Shown in pieces: positions 33,653-45,240 of a stretch of DNA of 64,000 bases. The position numbers were made by a program, and so were the translations under genes. The notes beneath the pieces were generated by a model. The model was not told the DNA's origin. It saw only the letters and a list, made by a program, of their open reading frames with translations, and did no database searches. Each line of letters begins with the position of its first letter. Position 1 is the stretch's first letter. The DNA is from Tubulanus polymorphus (lineage: Eukaryota > Nemertea > Palaeonemertea > Tubulaniformes > Tubulanidae): contig NC_134030.1 of the NCBI RefSeq assembly GCF_964204645.1, positions 12,522,278 through 12,586,277 of the forward strand. The letters are read 5' to 3'.

Positions 33653-34587
33653 CACATGTACTATTATTTTTGTGAGGAATGAATTATTTTTTTCAGCTCT
33701 GTCATGTTGTTTTGCTCACAGTTGAAAATTCTCTATTCCAAGACTGGTGATTTTTTGATAATTCAATAAAAAATTTTTTAGAATATGTCTCTCCATTCTA
33801 TTTTGGATCTCATCATATACGGTTTGCTACCTAAAGAAATATAAGTGAATGAGAATGCCAAAAAATCCGAAGATCACTAAGGCAAGTGTATAGTGACGTC
33901 ACAGGAGTTAGCATCACCGTTCGCTCATATTTTTATGTATTATTATATTCATTTTGCTGAATTATTGTTCAATATTATCTATCCTATTATATTAATTGTT
34001 ATTTTGACCTTTCCTTGCTCGAATTTCCTTAATAAGAACTTTTTTTCAAGTTTGTTTCTAGATCCTGAGAATTAACACGTAAATTTGATGGACCTCATTG
34101 ATTTCCTAATGAATTTTGAGTGCATTTGCCCTGCATGATCAATATTGTTGCTAGCCTAGTTAGACTGGTTGCCAGTTCAATTAATTTCAAAATTACCTCT
34201 TTGATCCTTAATATTATATTATTCATTGACGATAATATTAGGCACTATACTGTGCTATTTTCAAAGCATCTTGTTACCATCTTTTTCGTTCCCATTGTCC
34301 CATCTTTCAAGAATATTAGATACAAAACGTTGTTTATACATGTATATTTATAATATTTATAAAAATCTATTCCAAATGTTTGTTCAATGTTCATAAGTTA
34401 AGATGCAAAAATTCCTTTCCACATTGGGGGTTTTGGCATCTCAACTTTTGGATAAATCATCTTTTAGTTCTAATTATTGACCTAAAAGGTTATTTCTTAT
34501 AATTTTTGATTGAATAAATAAGTTTTTAAACTTTCAAATTTGTATTGGGTTTTGATTATTGACAAATCCAGCCTTACTGAGGCAATA
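33653..34587. other. Intergenic sequence, no gene recognised
   Basis: AT-rich. 34140-34180 resembles 10425-10470 (ttagactggttgccagttcaat), so part of it is likely repetitive. No coding support. Confidence 0.35.
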
Positions 34588-34745
34588 CAGTAGAATCCGC
34601 TTCATTCAGATCATTTGGGACCAATAAAATTCATCCAATTTACAGGAAATCCAGATTAAAAGTCATTTTCTTATATATTAATGAACAAATGGACTGCAAA
34701 TATTGTCCGGTTTAAAGCTGATCCAGAAAAAGCGGGTTTGACCGC
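34588..34745. mobile_element. Decayed pogo-like MITE
   Basis: Left end TACAGTAGAATCCGCTTCAT and right end (gatccagaaaaagcgggtttg) form weak inverted repeats when complemented. The second terminus has lost its exact CAGT edge. Confidence 0.4.
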
Positions 34746-35034
34746 AAATGGAAGTTTCCTTTCTTACATATACTCTTTATCACATACAGTTATCACATCG
34801 TATACACATGTATAACGAGAAATAATTACGATTACCCAAAAGTTTTGTTAACATTTGAATTTTAAGTGGAGCTGAAGCTGAACCTTGATGTCTTTATGGT
34901 CCTATCAAAATATCAAAAACCTGGAATTTCACTCGCCCCCTCAAAAGTCCATTTGACATTTACTCTATAAACTAAAAAGGAAACTGGATCAACGTTAATA
35001 CTAATGATGACAGTCACTCGAAGCATTAACAGAG

Positions 35035-35112
35035 ACTGTTCACCTGCCCTTCATCAGGGATGAACCTGATGGCATCGAGATTGCCATGGTAAAAACCCTG
35101 CCACACTAGACG
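35035..35112 (-). mobile_element. tRNA-derived SINE remnant
   Basis: On the minus strand: TAGTGTGGCAGGG..., then GATGCCATCAGGTTCATCCC, a diverged version of the SINE head at 43258-43345 with a damaged B box. Confidence 0.45.
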
Positions 35113-35699
35113 TGAGTATTATTAGCCAATCAGATATCCCGCTATATCTTAGTCCAGGTTTTTCGATTTACAGTGAAAAATGTAACAAGCAATCTGATTG
35201 GTGCTGCAAGTTTTCATATGGCAAACCGGCGCATTTACCTGTCCATTCTAGTATGGCAGTGATTCATGCAGTGACTGGTGTAGCAATACCAATCCCTGCT
35301 GAGGGAGGATGAGACTGTCCAAGTGACGCTTCTGCTGAGACCCAGTACAAAATGATAGCACACTTAAGATACAGTGGTGTAATCATCCATTGCATCAATT
35401 GAGAAAAAAATCCTGTGGGATAAAAATACCCAGGAGAGTAGCGATATCAATAAACGACTTGTCGGATGTCGAATATTCCTAGGCAATGAGACCAGCGCAT
35501 GGGGGTCCCTAGGAGGGTTTGGTAGTTCGCACGAACCCCTTTTTGAATTTTCAAATATCGACGAATGCCAGCACATCCGGGGCAGCACATGGTCTGCATC
35601 TGCTTAATTAGCAAAATAATCATCGATACATGCAAAGTAAACAGGAACCAGTCTACCTATCGGCCTCAGATTTCACCAGAACACGCCTGCCCTATTGTA

Positions 35700-36416
35700 T
35701 TACTCAACACCCCCTGGTGGCCACATACAATAACCAATGAACTTGTAACTCACCACAATCATAGAACATGTTATAAGCTACAACTTTCTAATTTATTGTT
35801 GTAACAAAATATGCTTAGGTATCAATATAATGTTGAAAAACTTTTTCCCACCTATGAATGAGTACTAATGACACCAAGATGGCTGCCAATTGCGTCATAA
35901 TTGGCTGATCAAAAATACCTGTCTCAGGTATGAAACATCCCTTTCCAAAGAATACCCATCACAAATTGCAATGAGAAATGGCCAACCAGTAGGAAGCTAC
36001 AGGACCTAGAATTCTGACCAAAATTGACATTTTTGGCACTAAAAAGGTCATAGGACGGACATCATGAGTCAGATCGACCCAATTTTTCTTATGCTGATGG
36101 GCCCTTGGTAGATTCAAATATAAACGAAAGATCAAAATTTCCCTCGAAAACTTCCAAAATGTGTAGAAGTGCTGATTTTGGCGAACACCAGTGGCTGCCA
36201 GTCGGCCATCTTGAATCTGACAGGGCCAGTTTTTGGGCTGAAGATGTGTCTAGGGTAGATACATGTATAAACCAAATATCAAGACATTACCTTGAAGCGT
36301 CTTCAAAACTTCTCAAAATAACTGGATTCCGTCTACGGACGGACCGACGGATCGACGACGGACTAAAAATGAACGCAATAGCCCGCTGGGACTCAAGTCC
36401 CAAGTGGGCTAAAAAC
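35700..36416 (+). mobile_element. DINE-1/pearl-like element, copy 3 (5' truncated)
   Basis: Begins inside a core repeat (ccccctggtggccacatac), then the conserved right region (aagatggctgccaattgcg, gccagtcggccatcttgaa), the microsatellite (ggacggaccgacgg) and terminal hairpin ending caagtgggctaaaaa at about 36416. Confidence 0.7.
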
Positions 36417-36858
36417 GGCTGATTCTATGTTCAGGGGGGTTGGAAAAGTCAAATTTCTTTCGTAAATAATAAATGAAAGATCCCTTATGGCAAGCAAGGA
36501 TCCTCCAGGTTCACTAGTTGTTACTCAGCTTCCGCATTCAATTTCTTCTACATTTCAGTTAAAATCCGAATTTTTCTTATAAAAATTATTGATAAAACTA
36601 TACCATCTAGTAGAGCAAATCATGAATTCAATATATATTGGGTGGGTCTTGTGATGGATTTAGGAGCCTAGAAATTCAGTTAAAATTTGATTGATAATGA
36701 ACTAATTTTGGCAACGTAAGACGGAGTGCTCATCATGCCATCTAGCAGGATAGCTGGTGTTGAAGTTCCCCTTTGAACAGATTGAACAATCCTTGATTCA
36801 TAAATACAACAATCAAACGATGAAACAATGCATATTTACTACTATTGGTTTAACAATC

Positions 36859-36864
36859 TTTATT
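36859..36864 (-). promoter_or_regulatory. Polyadenylation signal of ASCC2
   Basis: AATAAA on the minus strand, 30 nt downstream of the ASCC2 stop codon at 36894-36896. The position fits a very short 3' UTR. Confidence 0.55.
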
Positions 36865-36893
36865 TTGAATAAATAATTTAACACGTAATTCTT

Positions 36894-37157
36894 CTATGGA
36901 ATCATGCCTTTCATTCGTTTACGGTCAGCCATTGCACGGCGATTATGATTGGAACGAGTTGCTTTATGTTTATCTTTGTAGTCACGATTCCGAGAAACTT
37001 CTTCTGATTGACCCTGTCCTTTTGGGGCACCTTTGACATCTCGTTGACGCGGTGGACCACCCCTACCTCTTCCTCGTCTTTGAGCCGCCCACCGTTTTTC
37101 ATTTCTTTCGCGTACTTTAGCTGGATCTTCAATGAACTGATCTAGTCTGCGCTTTTC
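36894..37157 (-). CDS. ASCC2: ASCC2 last exon
   Basis: Starts after attttgtcgaaaatttttcag (minus strand). Encodes EKRRLDQFIEDPAKVRERNE, an Arg/Gly-rich stretch (RRGRGRGGPPRQRD), and the conserved tail ATRSNHNRRAMADRKRMKG. Stop TAG at 36896-36894. Confidence 0.92.
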   Translation of the reverse strand, partial: EKRRLDQFIEDPAKVRERNEKRWAAQRRGRGRGGPPRQRDVKGAPKGQGQSEEVSRNRDYKDKHKATRSNHNRRAMADRKRMKGMIP

Positions 37158-40100
37158 CTGAAAAATTTTCGACAAAATAAAAAGATTACAGGCCTGATGA
37201 CACTTAGGTGACTGCCGATTGTATCATGCTTGACTGAGGACCATCCATTTAGTACGTCTATCTCATATGTATAGATATATTTAACACGTTCACTGCCACC
37301 TAGTGGTTTAACGTCCGGTCGCCATTGCCAACACTAATTTTTGACATTATACAATTTATATACTGCCAGCACTATTTGTACATTGATAGATAAATACACT
37401 GATCTATTTTAGTGTAAAAAACCAATGACGAGATAACTCGTCACTGGCACTGGTGAAAGGATTCTCAATTTTTTCTTGTCCCCATTGCCAGTGAAAAGCG
37501 TGAAAAATCAAATAAAAATCTAAAAGAATAAAAGTCTTATTTTGAAAATGATAATAGAATGATTTTAGTCGTTATATTCTCTCTAAATATTGGCCAGAAA
37601 AGAAGCTAAAATGCATTGCTTTCTGAAGATTTTTTTTAAAAAATTTCAAGTGTGCACCAGACTTGAGTTACCCCCATAAATAATATCTTAGTCTCTCCAT
37701 ACTGCCAGACAATTATTATCTAGTTTCTCGCCTCTGCCAGGTCATTCATAACGCTGTAAAATGACTTTGAATCGATGACGATATAACTCGTCATGGCAAA
37801 CTGCGGCGCACCCACCATGACGATTTATCTCGTCAGCGGCAGCGAACGTGTTAAATTTGTAATAAAAATTATCTATTTATACATCAATTTAGAATTTCGT
37901 CCCAAGTAAGACAATTTGATTAATATTTTTAAAATCATTTTCTGGTTTGGAAGTTAATTGTAACGAGGTTCCACTGTATAACATAACTTGTAAGAACAGG
38001 TCATTGTTGAGGTGTTGCCCACCCAGGTGACAACTGTTGTTGGTTGTAATAAACTTTATACAGTGTTTTCATTGATAGCCGGGACTCGGGTCCCGGACCC
38101 GTCTGTTAGTCCTTTTAGACCCGGCTGATATTTTCAAACCGAATTCGTTCCCGAATGGCTTTTGTCGGCTATCGGCACGACTGTGTATTTTCTGGTCAGA
38201 AGTATTTATGAATATACGCTCGACACACGCGACAACTGCCGCGTGGTTTGACTCTACTCACTATTGCTAGCTTTGAGAAAAACGCGCCTTGACGCGTTTT
38301 CCAAGAAATTGGCAATGTTCCAATCAGCTGTCAGCGAAGCTGGAAGTGCCACGCATGTTGGCTGTTGCTACAGGATTCCGTTCATAGCAGGTTTTACAAT
38401 CATTGAATTATTAAAAGGGAAATTCAAGGCCTTGAATTCAGCAATGGTCTTCAAAATCGATTTAGGGCCTTTAATTTAAAAAATATTGCAAATCTATAGA
38501 TTTATGATTGTTTTTGTAATAATGGAAATCTTGACAACAGTGTGAGACCCGGTGTGACGATGTTTAATGCGAGATATATAAATTGTATTGATTTCTTTTC
38601 ACTGTTGTACGGAAGGTGTCTATTTTGAATCATTGGGGAAAACCCACTACCACAAATAACCAAGATAAATCATCATGCAGTTGTGTGTGATATCGTGGAG
38701 ATCATGTCCATTGGCGGATTTTCATACAAATTCATTGGTTCAAGGGGACACATGTTAGGCTTTTTTAATCACTTGGAGCACGGATCCCCTTTGACTTTAT
38801 CATATCTAACTTTAAAACAAACTTTTTCCTGATATTTCCATCTTGACTTATGATCTATTTATGATCATTTGAAAAAAGTAAGATTTCTCCTCATTGGAAT
38901 TCAATCCAATCCAGTTTTCATTCTTTATTTTTCTGCAGTCCATCAAAGATTTTACAAGGAAAATACCCAAAGAAGGAAGCTATGATCCCTTCCATTTTGA
39001 AAGATCTGTGATCTTAGAAATATATTTCATATAAGATTGTAAATTTCATTTTCTCCTTCAACCTTTCATTTATGCTGGTAAAATCAGTAGGCCTACTCCA
39101 ACCATTTTTAAAGGGCCTTAGTATGGGCATTTGGTCACTGGCTCGAAAAATTGCAAGTTTCTTAAAAAGTTGCTGCAGTTGGCAGTGAATTTTATATAAG
39201 ATGGGCAGTCAATGGCAGTGAAATTCACTTTTCTAGCTTCACCAAGAATCTTAGTGTCTGATGTACCACAGACACTAAGATGAGAACGACATTTTCTCGA
39301 TACTTTTAGATCACTGCAGCTTTAAACCCCCAGAAATCCAGTTTCACTAAACCGATTGTGAAAAATAAACTATCGTTACAAACCTCATACATTCAGTTTT
39401 CTTATTATTATATTCATTCGGAGGTTCCTTCAGTTAGTGTAGATAGTTTATTCATCAAAATCGGTTGTTTATTTGCTGAGATATTGCAGTTTGAACACGG
39501 ACAAAAAAGCCGACCAAATTCTGGTCGGTAACTGTACAGCGACTTTGAATGCATGCATCTGGGTGGTTGGTTACACTAGAATCGTAGAGCGACGGAGATC
39601 ACTGGGTGGAGACAACCACTGCCAGTGCTGGGTGAATTTTCTAGCCTGATTTTCTTGTAAAAAGTGCTAACTAAGGTTTGAAAAAAGTGCGTTTAAGTGC
39701 TTATATATTTCCTTATATAGCCTTACAACTATGTCATGGTTGTGAGGCTATAGGAAAAATAGGAGGGGGCTGTAAATCAAGGCTTTTGTTAAATCGAGGT
39801 TTGACTGTGTGTTAATATTCAGTGGTGAATCAATTGCCGGAATTAAAAAAAGGAAAGAAATTCCATTTATGAACCAATTAACCCACCTCTTGTTGAATAT
39901 TTCCTATAACTTGCTTGTTATTTTGCACCAGATTTTCTTCTTCCTCTTCACTTTCTTCTGATTCACGAAGAGCTCGTGGAATGACAAATGGCCTTTAAAA
40001 CAAAACAGGGACACCATGTCCACTTGGGAAGTGGTTTCAAATGCTCAACAATCAAACAATTTCAATACTCAACGCCCCTGGTGACCATATACAAAAATAA

Positions 40101-43100
40101 ATGATCTTGAAACTCACCACAATCATAGAGGATGTCATGAGCTACAACTTTGCAATTGATTGTGGTAACAAAATATGCATTGGTACAAAAATAATATAGA
40201 AATGCTAAGATATTGTATTATTCAACGCTCCCTGGTGACAATATACAACTAGGGGTCCAGGGACACCATGCCCACTTGGGAAGTGGTTTCAAATGCTCAA
40301 CAATCTAACAATTTCAATATTCAACACCCTGGTGACCACATACAAAAACCAATGACCTTGAAACTAACCACAATCATAGAACATGTCAGCAGCTACGATT
40401 TTGTAATTGATTGTGATAACAAAATATGCCTCGTTACCAATTAAATATGGAAATACTAAGTTATTCTACTATTCAACGCCCCCCTGGTGACCATATTCAA
40501 AACCCAATGTCCTTGAAACTCACCATAATCATAGAACATGTCATGAACAACAACTTTGCAATTGACCATGGTAACAAAATATGCTTACTTACCAATATGA
40601 TAAGGAAATACTAGGTTATTCTACTATTCAACGCCCCCTGGTGACCATATAGAATAACTAATTTCCTTAAAACTCACCACAATCATAGACGATGTCATGA
40701 GCTATTACTATGCAATTGATTGTGGTAACAAAATATGTATTGGTACAAATATAATATAGAAATACTAAGATATTGTATTATTCAACGCCCCCTGGTGGCC
40801 ATATACATAAACCAATGACCTTGAAACTCTTGAATCAAAGTCATCATAGAACACGTGGTAAGCTACAACTTTCTAATTCATTATTGTAACAAAATATGCT
40901 TAGGTATCAATATAATGTCGAAAAACTTTTTCCCACCTACGAATGAGTACTAATGACACCAAGATGGCCACCAATTGCGTCATAATTGGCTGATCAAAAA
41001 TACCTGTCTCAGGTATAAAACATCCCTTTCCAAAGAATACCCTTCCGCAATCGCAATGAGAACTGGTAGACGACCATCCTAGGACGACCATCTTGAGTCC
41101 GATCGACCCAATTTTTGTTATGCCGATGGGCCCTGAGGGGGTTCAAATATATACGAAAGCTCAAGGTAATTGATCAAGGCGTCTTCAAAATTTCCCTCAA
41201 AAAGTTCAAAAATGTGTAAAAAGTGCTGATTTTGGCTAACAACAATGGCTGCCAGTCGGCCATCTTGATTCTGACAGGGCCAGTTTTTGGGCTGAAGATG
41301 TGCCTAGGGTAGATACATGTATAAACCAAATATCAAGACAATACCGTGAAGCGTCTTCAAAACTTCTCAGAATAACTTGATTCCGTCTAGAGACGGAAGA
41401 AAAGTGAACGCAATAGCCCACTGGGACTAAAGTCCCAAGTGGGCTAAAAACTGAGAATATATCTGCCTACCAGTCATCATAGGTTTTCTCCCCTAATCCC
41501 TTTTTTTAAATGGGCATAAGTATTATATATTAATTGATTCTCTTTACAGCCTATTTATTGTAAATAAAAAACACATAATTATTGATTCCTTTGAATAACT
41601 GCGATACTATTTATATCTATTTATTTCCTATTGTATGTTTTGATATTTTGACACGTATATTGTATGAACCTCCTTATACTTTCATAATCAGGAGAATAAA
41701 AGTTTAATCTAATCTTATCTAATCTAGACCTCCTAAGTAACATTGTACTTAAGTTTCATCAGTATCAACCCACTATTAACAAAGCTATGTAGCTGAAAGA
41801 CACACACACGCACGCCCGCACAAATTGAAACCAACTTGTAAAACAGGCAATAATAGCCGCTTGATAGCCGAGCTTAAAATGGTAAATAAAATTTTAGGCG
41901 GTCCTTTTACCTCCGCGAAGTAAGTTCATCTGCCGAGTCTGCATCTTCAGCACCAACATTGTCATCATATGTGTCATCATATTCATCTTCATATAAATCC
42001 CTTGAGAATACATCATCTGCATCAATATTTGCGTAAAGGTTGTACTGTGGTTGAAAGTTGGTCAGATCAACCTTCTCATCGAGAAGAGACATATCTACTT
42101 TATCTCTGAATACAAAACAATAATATATGTTCCTATAAACAACCAAAAAGCATGTAAATTGGATTAAGATTTGGACTAAATGCCTTACTTCTTCCCCCTA
42201 TGAATACGTGACAGGTCAACAGAATCCTTATTGAATATGTCAAATTCATCATTGTCATAGATATTATGCCTGTGAAGAATATCCTTTCCCGTATCACTCA
42301 TCTGAGTCGGTTGATTCCTGAAAAAAAAAGAAAAAAATAATACTTGAAAAGATAAAAAGATAAGTGCAAAAAATACTTAATACGTACATCTGAACAATGC
42401 TGGAATACATATCATAACCATAAGGCAGCATGTCAGGCGTGTCTTAAAGCATCATAAAAAATTATCATCTAAGTGAATTGTTTACTCATGTGGTTAAAAT
42501 GCGAGTTTCTTATATTCAAATATCAATAGCAGGTTACAGGTCCTGATGCCCAATGACATAAAATGTACAAATTACGTAACCTAATATTTTTCGTCGCCAG
42601 TTGTTTAACACTTAATTGACTGATTGAAATTTTGTATGATCTGTTGAAGGTCCTGGTATTTCTAAGTATACCCATCACAAACTAACACAATGTTCAGAGG
42701 CGTTTTGACATTTGACATAGTTGCAAATGTACAGTGAACCTACATTAGAACCTTGTCTATTCGTAGACATGTGCAGATAAGATTGAGATGGAAACCTTGT
42801 GCATGTACGAAATTTACAAATTGGAGTGTATTTCATGATTTTACAGTTCTTGAAGTAATGTGAGGATCGATACATATTATCATGAAAATGGATTGGATGA
42901 CTGTTTTAATTTGATTTAATTTGAAGTATTTCACCTCTCCAATTGTCGATCTATTTCTTGTAATGAAGGAGGCAGTCTTTCTTCTAATATACCATTTATC
43001 ACTCGTTCTACATCATACTGATATTCTTCAAGACAAATCTGTAAAATAAGATTCATTCACATACTAGAAATGCCAGCAATGGGCAGACTAATACTTCCCA

Positions 43101-43948
43101 TAAATGCAGTTTGAGTTAGAAAAGGTTGGCATTGTATACAAAGGATTGCCGCATTGGGACGATCAATTTACAAATCAGAAAAATGCAACATAGATTTTTT
43201 CATTCGCCAATTTTTTGGCTTCAATATTTACTGCTCACTGATCACATTTTAGCTGCTGCCATCCTGCCTCGGCAGGGATTCGAACCTGATGGCATCGCTA
43301 CTCTCTGCCATGGCACCAACCCCTGCCACACTATACAGGGATCATAACGAGTTGCGTGAAATACGTCGGAGGTGGGCCAGAAAAATCATTTTCAAAACCC
43401 AATATGGCTCCATGTCGGTCACTTTGCCACAAAAATTGTCCTTAGTTTTAGAGTTATAGGCCAATACAATATGATAGATGTAAAGAATCAACATGGCTGC
43501 CAGCTGGCTATCTTTGATCTTGAAATAGATTGCAGGTGCACAAGGTCCTACTAAACCTGAACGTTCTATCAAGATACAAATTATCTGTGGACGAGTTCTT
43601 TGGACAAGATATGTTGATCAATGGACGGATGTGCATATACACAGACCCAGAGATATTTAAGTAGAAGCTGACTCCAGTACAGAATTGTTATGCGTAATAA
43701 ATCAGTTATGAAAATGCCTAGTAGCAATTGAGTTAAAATTTTGACTTTTGTGGCTTTTTCTCTCGTATGAAGATAAACAGTTATTTGTCCATGGAAATAA
43801 ATGTATTGATTCATATGTATTATATATGCACCTCAATAAAACCGTTGCCAAGGTTTGGAAGTAGATCTTTCACAGCTGATACTAAAGATTCCAATTCGAT
43901 GCCAGTTTTTCTCATTGCACATGCACCATTTCCTTCTGATAGTTCAAC
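36894..43948 (-). CDS. ASCC2: ASCC2, activating signal cointegrator 1 complex subunit 2 (C-terminal part, 6 exons)
   Basis: ASCC2 works with the ASCC3 helicase in alkylation-damage repair and in splitting collided ribosomes; its CUE domain binds K63-linked ubiquitin. Exons, 5' to 3' on the minus strand: 43948-43832, 43038-42935, 42317-42189, 42105-41911, 39992-39887, 37157-36894. All join in frame (304 residues plus TAG) through GT..AG introns of 793, 616, 83, 1918 and 2729 bp. The CUE domain spans the first two exons (LVSAVKDLLPNLGNGFIE, then ICLEEYQYDVERVINGILEE). Downstream are NIYDNDEFDIFNKDSVDLSR, acidic DLYEDEYDDTYDDNVGAEDA, SRRPFVIPRALR, and a basic end with SNHNRRAMADRKRMKGMIP, characteristic of ASCC2. 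About the first 450 residues of the usual ~750 are missing and should lie further right or be hidden in repeats. Confidence 0.93.
37281..37854. mobile_element. piggyBac-like MITE with TTAA target duplication
   Basis: TTAA at 37281-37284 and 37851-37854 flanks inverted ends CACGTTCACTGCC and GGCAGCGAACGTG (one mismatch). Subterminal repeats of the dyad TGACGAGATAACTCGTCA occur near 37428 and in variants at 37774 and 37816. No transposase is encoded. It lies in the last intron of ASCC2. Confidence 0.78.
37855..39886. other. ASCC2 last intron, no gene recognised
   Basis: Non-coding. 38086-38116 contains the palindromic GGGACTCGGGTCCC. An open + strand stretch at 38264-38479 has no recognisable homologue. 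39260-39290 holds a small inverted repeat (cttagtgtctg / cagacactaag). Confidence 0.4.
39887..39992 (-). CDS. ASCC2: ASCC2 exon (PFVIPRALR)
   Basis: Phase 2 entry (ag|g completing Arg), encoding PFVIPRALRESEESEEEEEN then LVQNNKQVIGNIQQE, donor gtgggt. The acceptor lies only 16 bp from the end of a DINE/pearl-like insertion at 40009. Confidence 0.88.
40009..41448 (+). mobile_element. DINE-1/pearl-like element, copy 4 (two nested left ends)
   Basis: A left-end segment at 40009-40248 (gggacaccatgtccacttgg) is followed by a second left end at 40249 (aactaggggtccagggacac). Core units with caacgccccctggtg begin at about 40070, 40223, 40322, 40474, 40629 and 40783, giving a core period of 152-155 bp. 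Then come the right region and the terminal hairpin ending caagtgggctaaaaa at about 41448. The microsatellite near 41395 is reduced. Confidence 0.75.
41560..41735 (+). mobile_element. Probable LINE 3' tail
   Basis: tatgaacctccttatact... ggagaataaaagtttaatc, ending in a TAATCTTATCTAATC simple repeat, has the look of a non-LTR 3' UTR. No coding remnant is adjacent, so confidence is limited. Confidence 0.3.
41911..42105 (-). CDS. ASCC2: ASCC2 exon (acidic region)
   Basis: Encodes DKVDMSLLDEKVDLTNFQPQ, then DVFSRDLYEDEYDDTYDDNV and AEDADSADELTSR. The Asp/Glu-rich stretch is conserved in ASCC2. Acceptor ttgtattcag, donor gtaaaa. Confidence 0.9.
42189..42317 (-). CDS. ASCC2: ASCC2 exon (NIYDNDEFD)
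   Basis: Encodes NQPTQMSDTGKDILHRH then NIYDNDEFDIFNKDSVDLSR and IHRGKK. The last portion is a well-conserved ASCC2 block. The flanking intron to the next exon is only 83 bp. Confidence 0.9.
42935..43038 (-). CDS. ASCC2: ASCC2 exon (second half of CUE domain)
   Basis: Encodes ICLEEYQYDVERVINGILEE then RLPPSLQEIDRQLE. This is the third helix of the CUE fold with its conserved C-L-E start; it follows directly in frame from the GFIE end of the preceding exon. Confidence 0.9.
43258..43345 (-). mobile_element. tRNA-derived SINE head
   Basis: Minus strand: GTGTGGCAGGGGTTGGTGCC (box A-like), then CATCAGGTTCGAATCCCTGC with a perfect B box GGTTCGAATCC. Folding as a tRNA is not evident, and a diverged copy is present at 35035-35112, so I treat it as a SINE rather than a tRNA gene. 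Confidence 0.6.
43832..43948 (-). CDS. ASCC2: ASCC2 exon (first half of CUE domain)
   Basis: Encodes VELSEGNGACAMRKTGIELE then SLVSAVKDLLPNLGNGFIE. The K-D-L-L-P-x-L-G-x-G-F block is the ubiquitin-contacting CUE segment. Acceptor ttcatttttag, donor gtgcat. Confidence 0.88.
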
Positions 43949-44016
43949 CTAAAAATGAAAAGGCACATGAAACATGAATTGAAACACTAGCATGATTGGA
44001 TACTTTTGATTCTTAC

Positions 44017-44049
44017 CTTTGATTCTGATACTCTATCCAATGAAAAGCC
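44017..44049 (-). CDS. ASCC2: Candidate 33-nt ASCC2 micro-exon
   Basis: Minus strand between gtctgaaatag and gtaagaatc, encoding GFSLDRVSESK in phase 0, which would join the next exon in frame across a 68-bp intron. The acceptor lacks a strong pyrimidine tract, so this is tentative. Confidence 0.35.
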
Positions 44050-44266
44050 CTATTTCAGACATTATGAATTATTTTTATAAGATTGATTTAAGAAATTTCA
44101 GAAAAAAGCATTTCTATGGTGTAATGTTTTGTGTTATAAGTCATGTAAGTTAAGATCAATCAAGCTATCTTAGGAGACGGAGCATACAGATTAAAAAAAA
44201 ACAGCTGAGTGGTATTTTACCATACATTGTGAATTTAATAATTTGCATAGGCAGCAACATGAATAA

Positions 44267-44540
44267 CTAGGGGTCCAGGAACACCATGCCCACTAGGGTA
44301 GTGGTTTGGAATGCTCGAAAATCAGAAAATATCAATATTCAATGCTCCTGGTGAACTTATAAAGAAACCAATGACCTTGAAACTCACCACAATCATGGAT
44401 CATGCCATGAGCTACAATTTTGCATGGTACCGTTAACAAAATTCAATATGAAAATAGAAAGTTATTCTGCAATTCAATGCCCCCTGGTGACCATATAAAA
44501 AACCAATGACCATGAAACTCACTACAATTACAGGTATAGA
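44267..44540 (+). mobile_element. DINE-1/pearl-like element, left fragment (copy 5)
   Basis: Left end aactaggggtccaggaacac and two core units (gctcctggtgaac, ccccctggtgaccatat), then truncated just before the palindrome-family module at 44566. Confidence 0.65.
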
Positions 44541-44565
44541 ATAATAGTATTAATTAATATAGCTG

Positions 44566-44940
44566 CAAAGCAGCGATAACGGGTTTTCTGCACAGTCTTA
44601 GAATCCTGTTCAACGGTGGATTTCAACAAAGCATTTGATAAGGCTCAACATCAGCCATTACTAAACAGGCTACTAGGAAACAGTATCAATGATAGGTCGC
44701 CCAAATGGCTCAGCAGTTATCTCTGAACGGAAACTTGTAACCGAAATCAACGGAACGCCTCATCTTGGAATGAGACGGTCTAACTAGTGGAGTCACTCAA
44801 GGTAGTATCCTAAGTCGTCTTCTGTTTAATGTCCTGACAAATGACATACACAGTAATCCAAAATATACTAGACCGAGTAAATTTCCAAAACGACCTTAAC
44901 ACACTGTTCGACCAAAAAACTTAATGTTCCGACAAAACCA
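44566..44940 (+). repeat. Palindrome-family module 1, single arm start
   Basis: Begins tagctgcaaagcagcgataa next to an AT-rich stretch, includes an RT fragment (44616-44859, reading VDFNKAFDKAQHQPLLNRLL with frame breaks later), and passes at about 44937 directly into the 31-bp satellite. Confidence 0.75.
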
Positions 44941-45240
44941 CGGGCGACAAAACCAAAATAATGAATTGTCGCGGGTGACAAAACCAAAATATTGAATTGT
45001 CACGGGCGACAAAACCAAAATAATGAATTGTCGCGGGCGATAAAACCAAAATAATGAATTGTCGCGGGCGATAAAACCACAATAATGAATTGTCGCGGGC
45101 GTTAAAACCAAAAAATATTGAATTGTTGTAGGGGGATAAAACCAAAATAATGAATTGTCGCGGACGACAAAAACAAAATATTGAATTGTTGCGTGCGACA
45201 AAAGCAAAAAAATGAATTGTCGCGGGCGACAAAACCAAAC
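44937..45240. repeat. 31-bp satellite array A
   Basis: About 10 monomers of the type aataatgaattgtcgcgggc + gacaaaaccaa. Most contain the dyad TTGTCGC-GG-GCGACAA or its one-base variant. Interrupted at 45240 by a DINE/pearl-like element and resumed at 46623. Confidence 0.85.
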
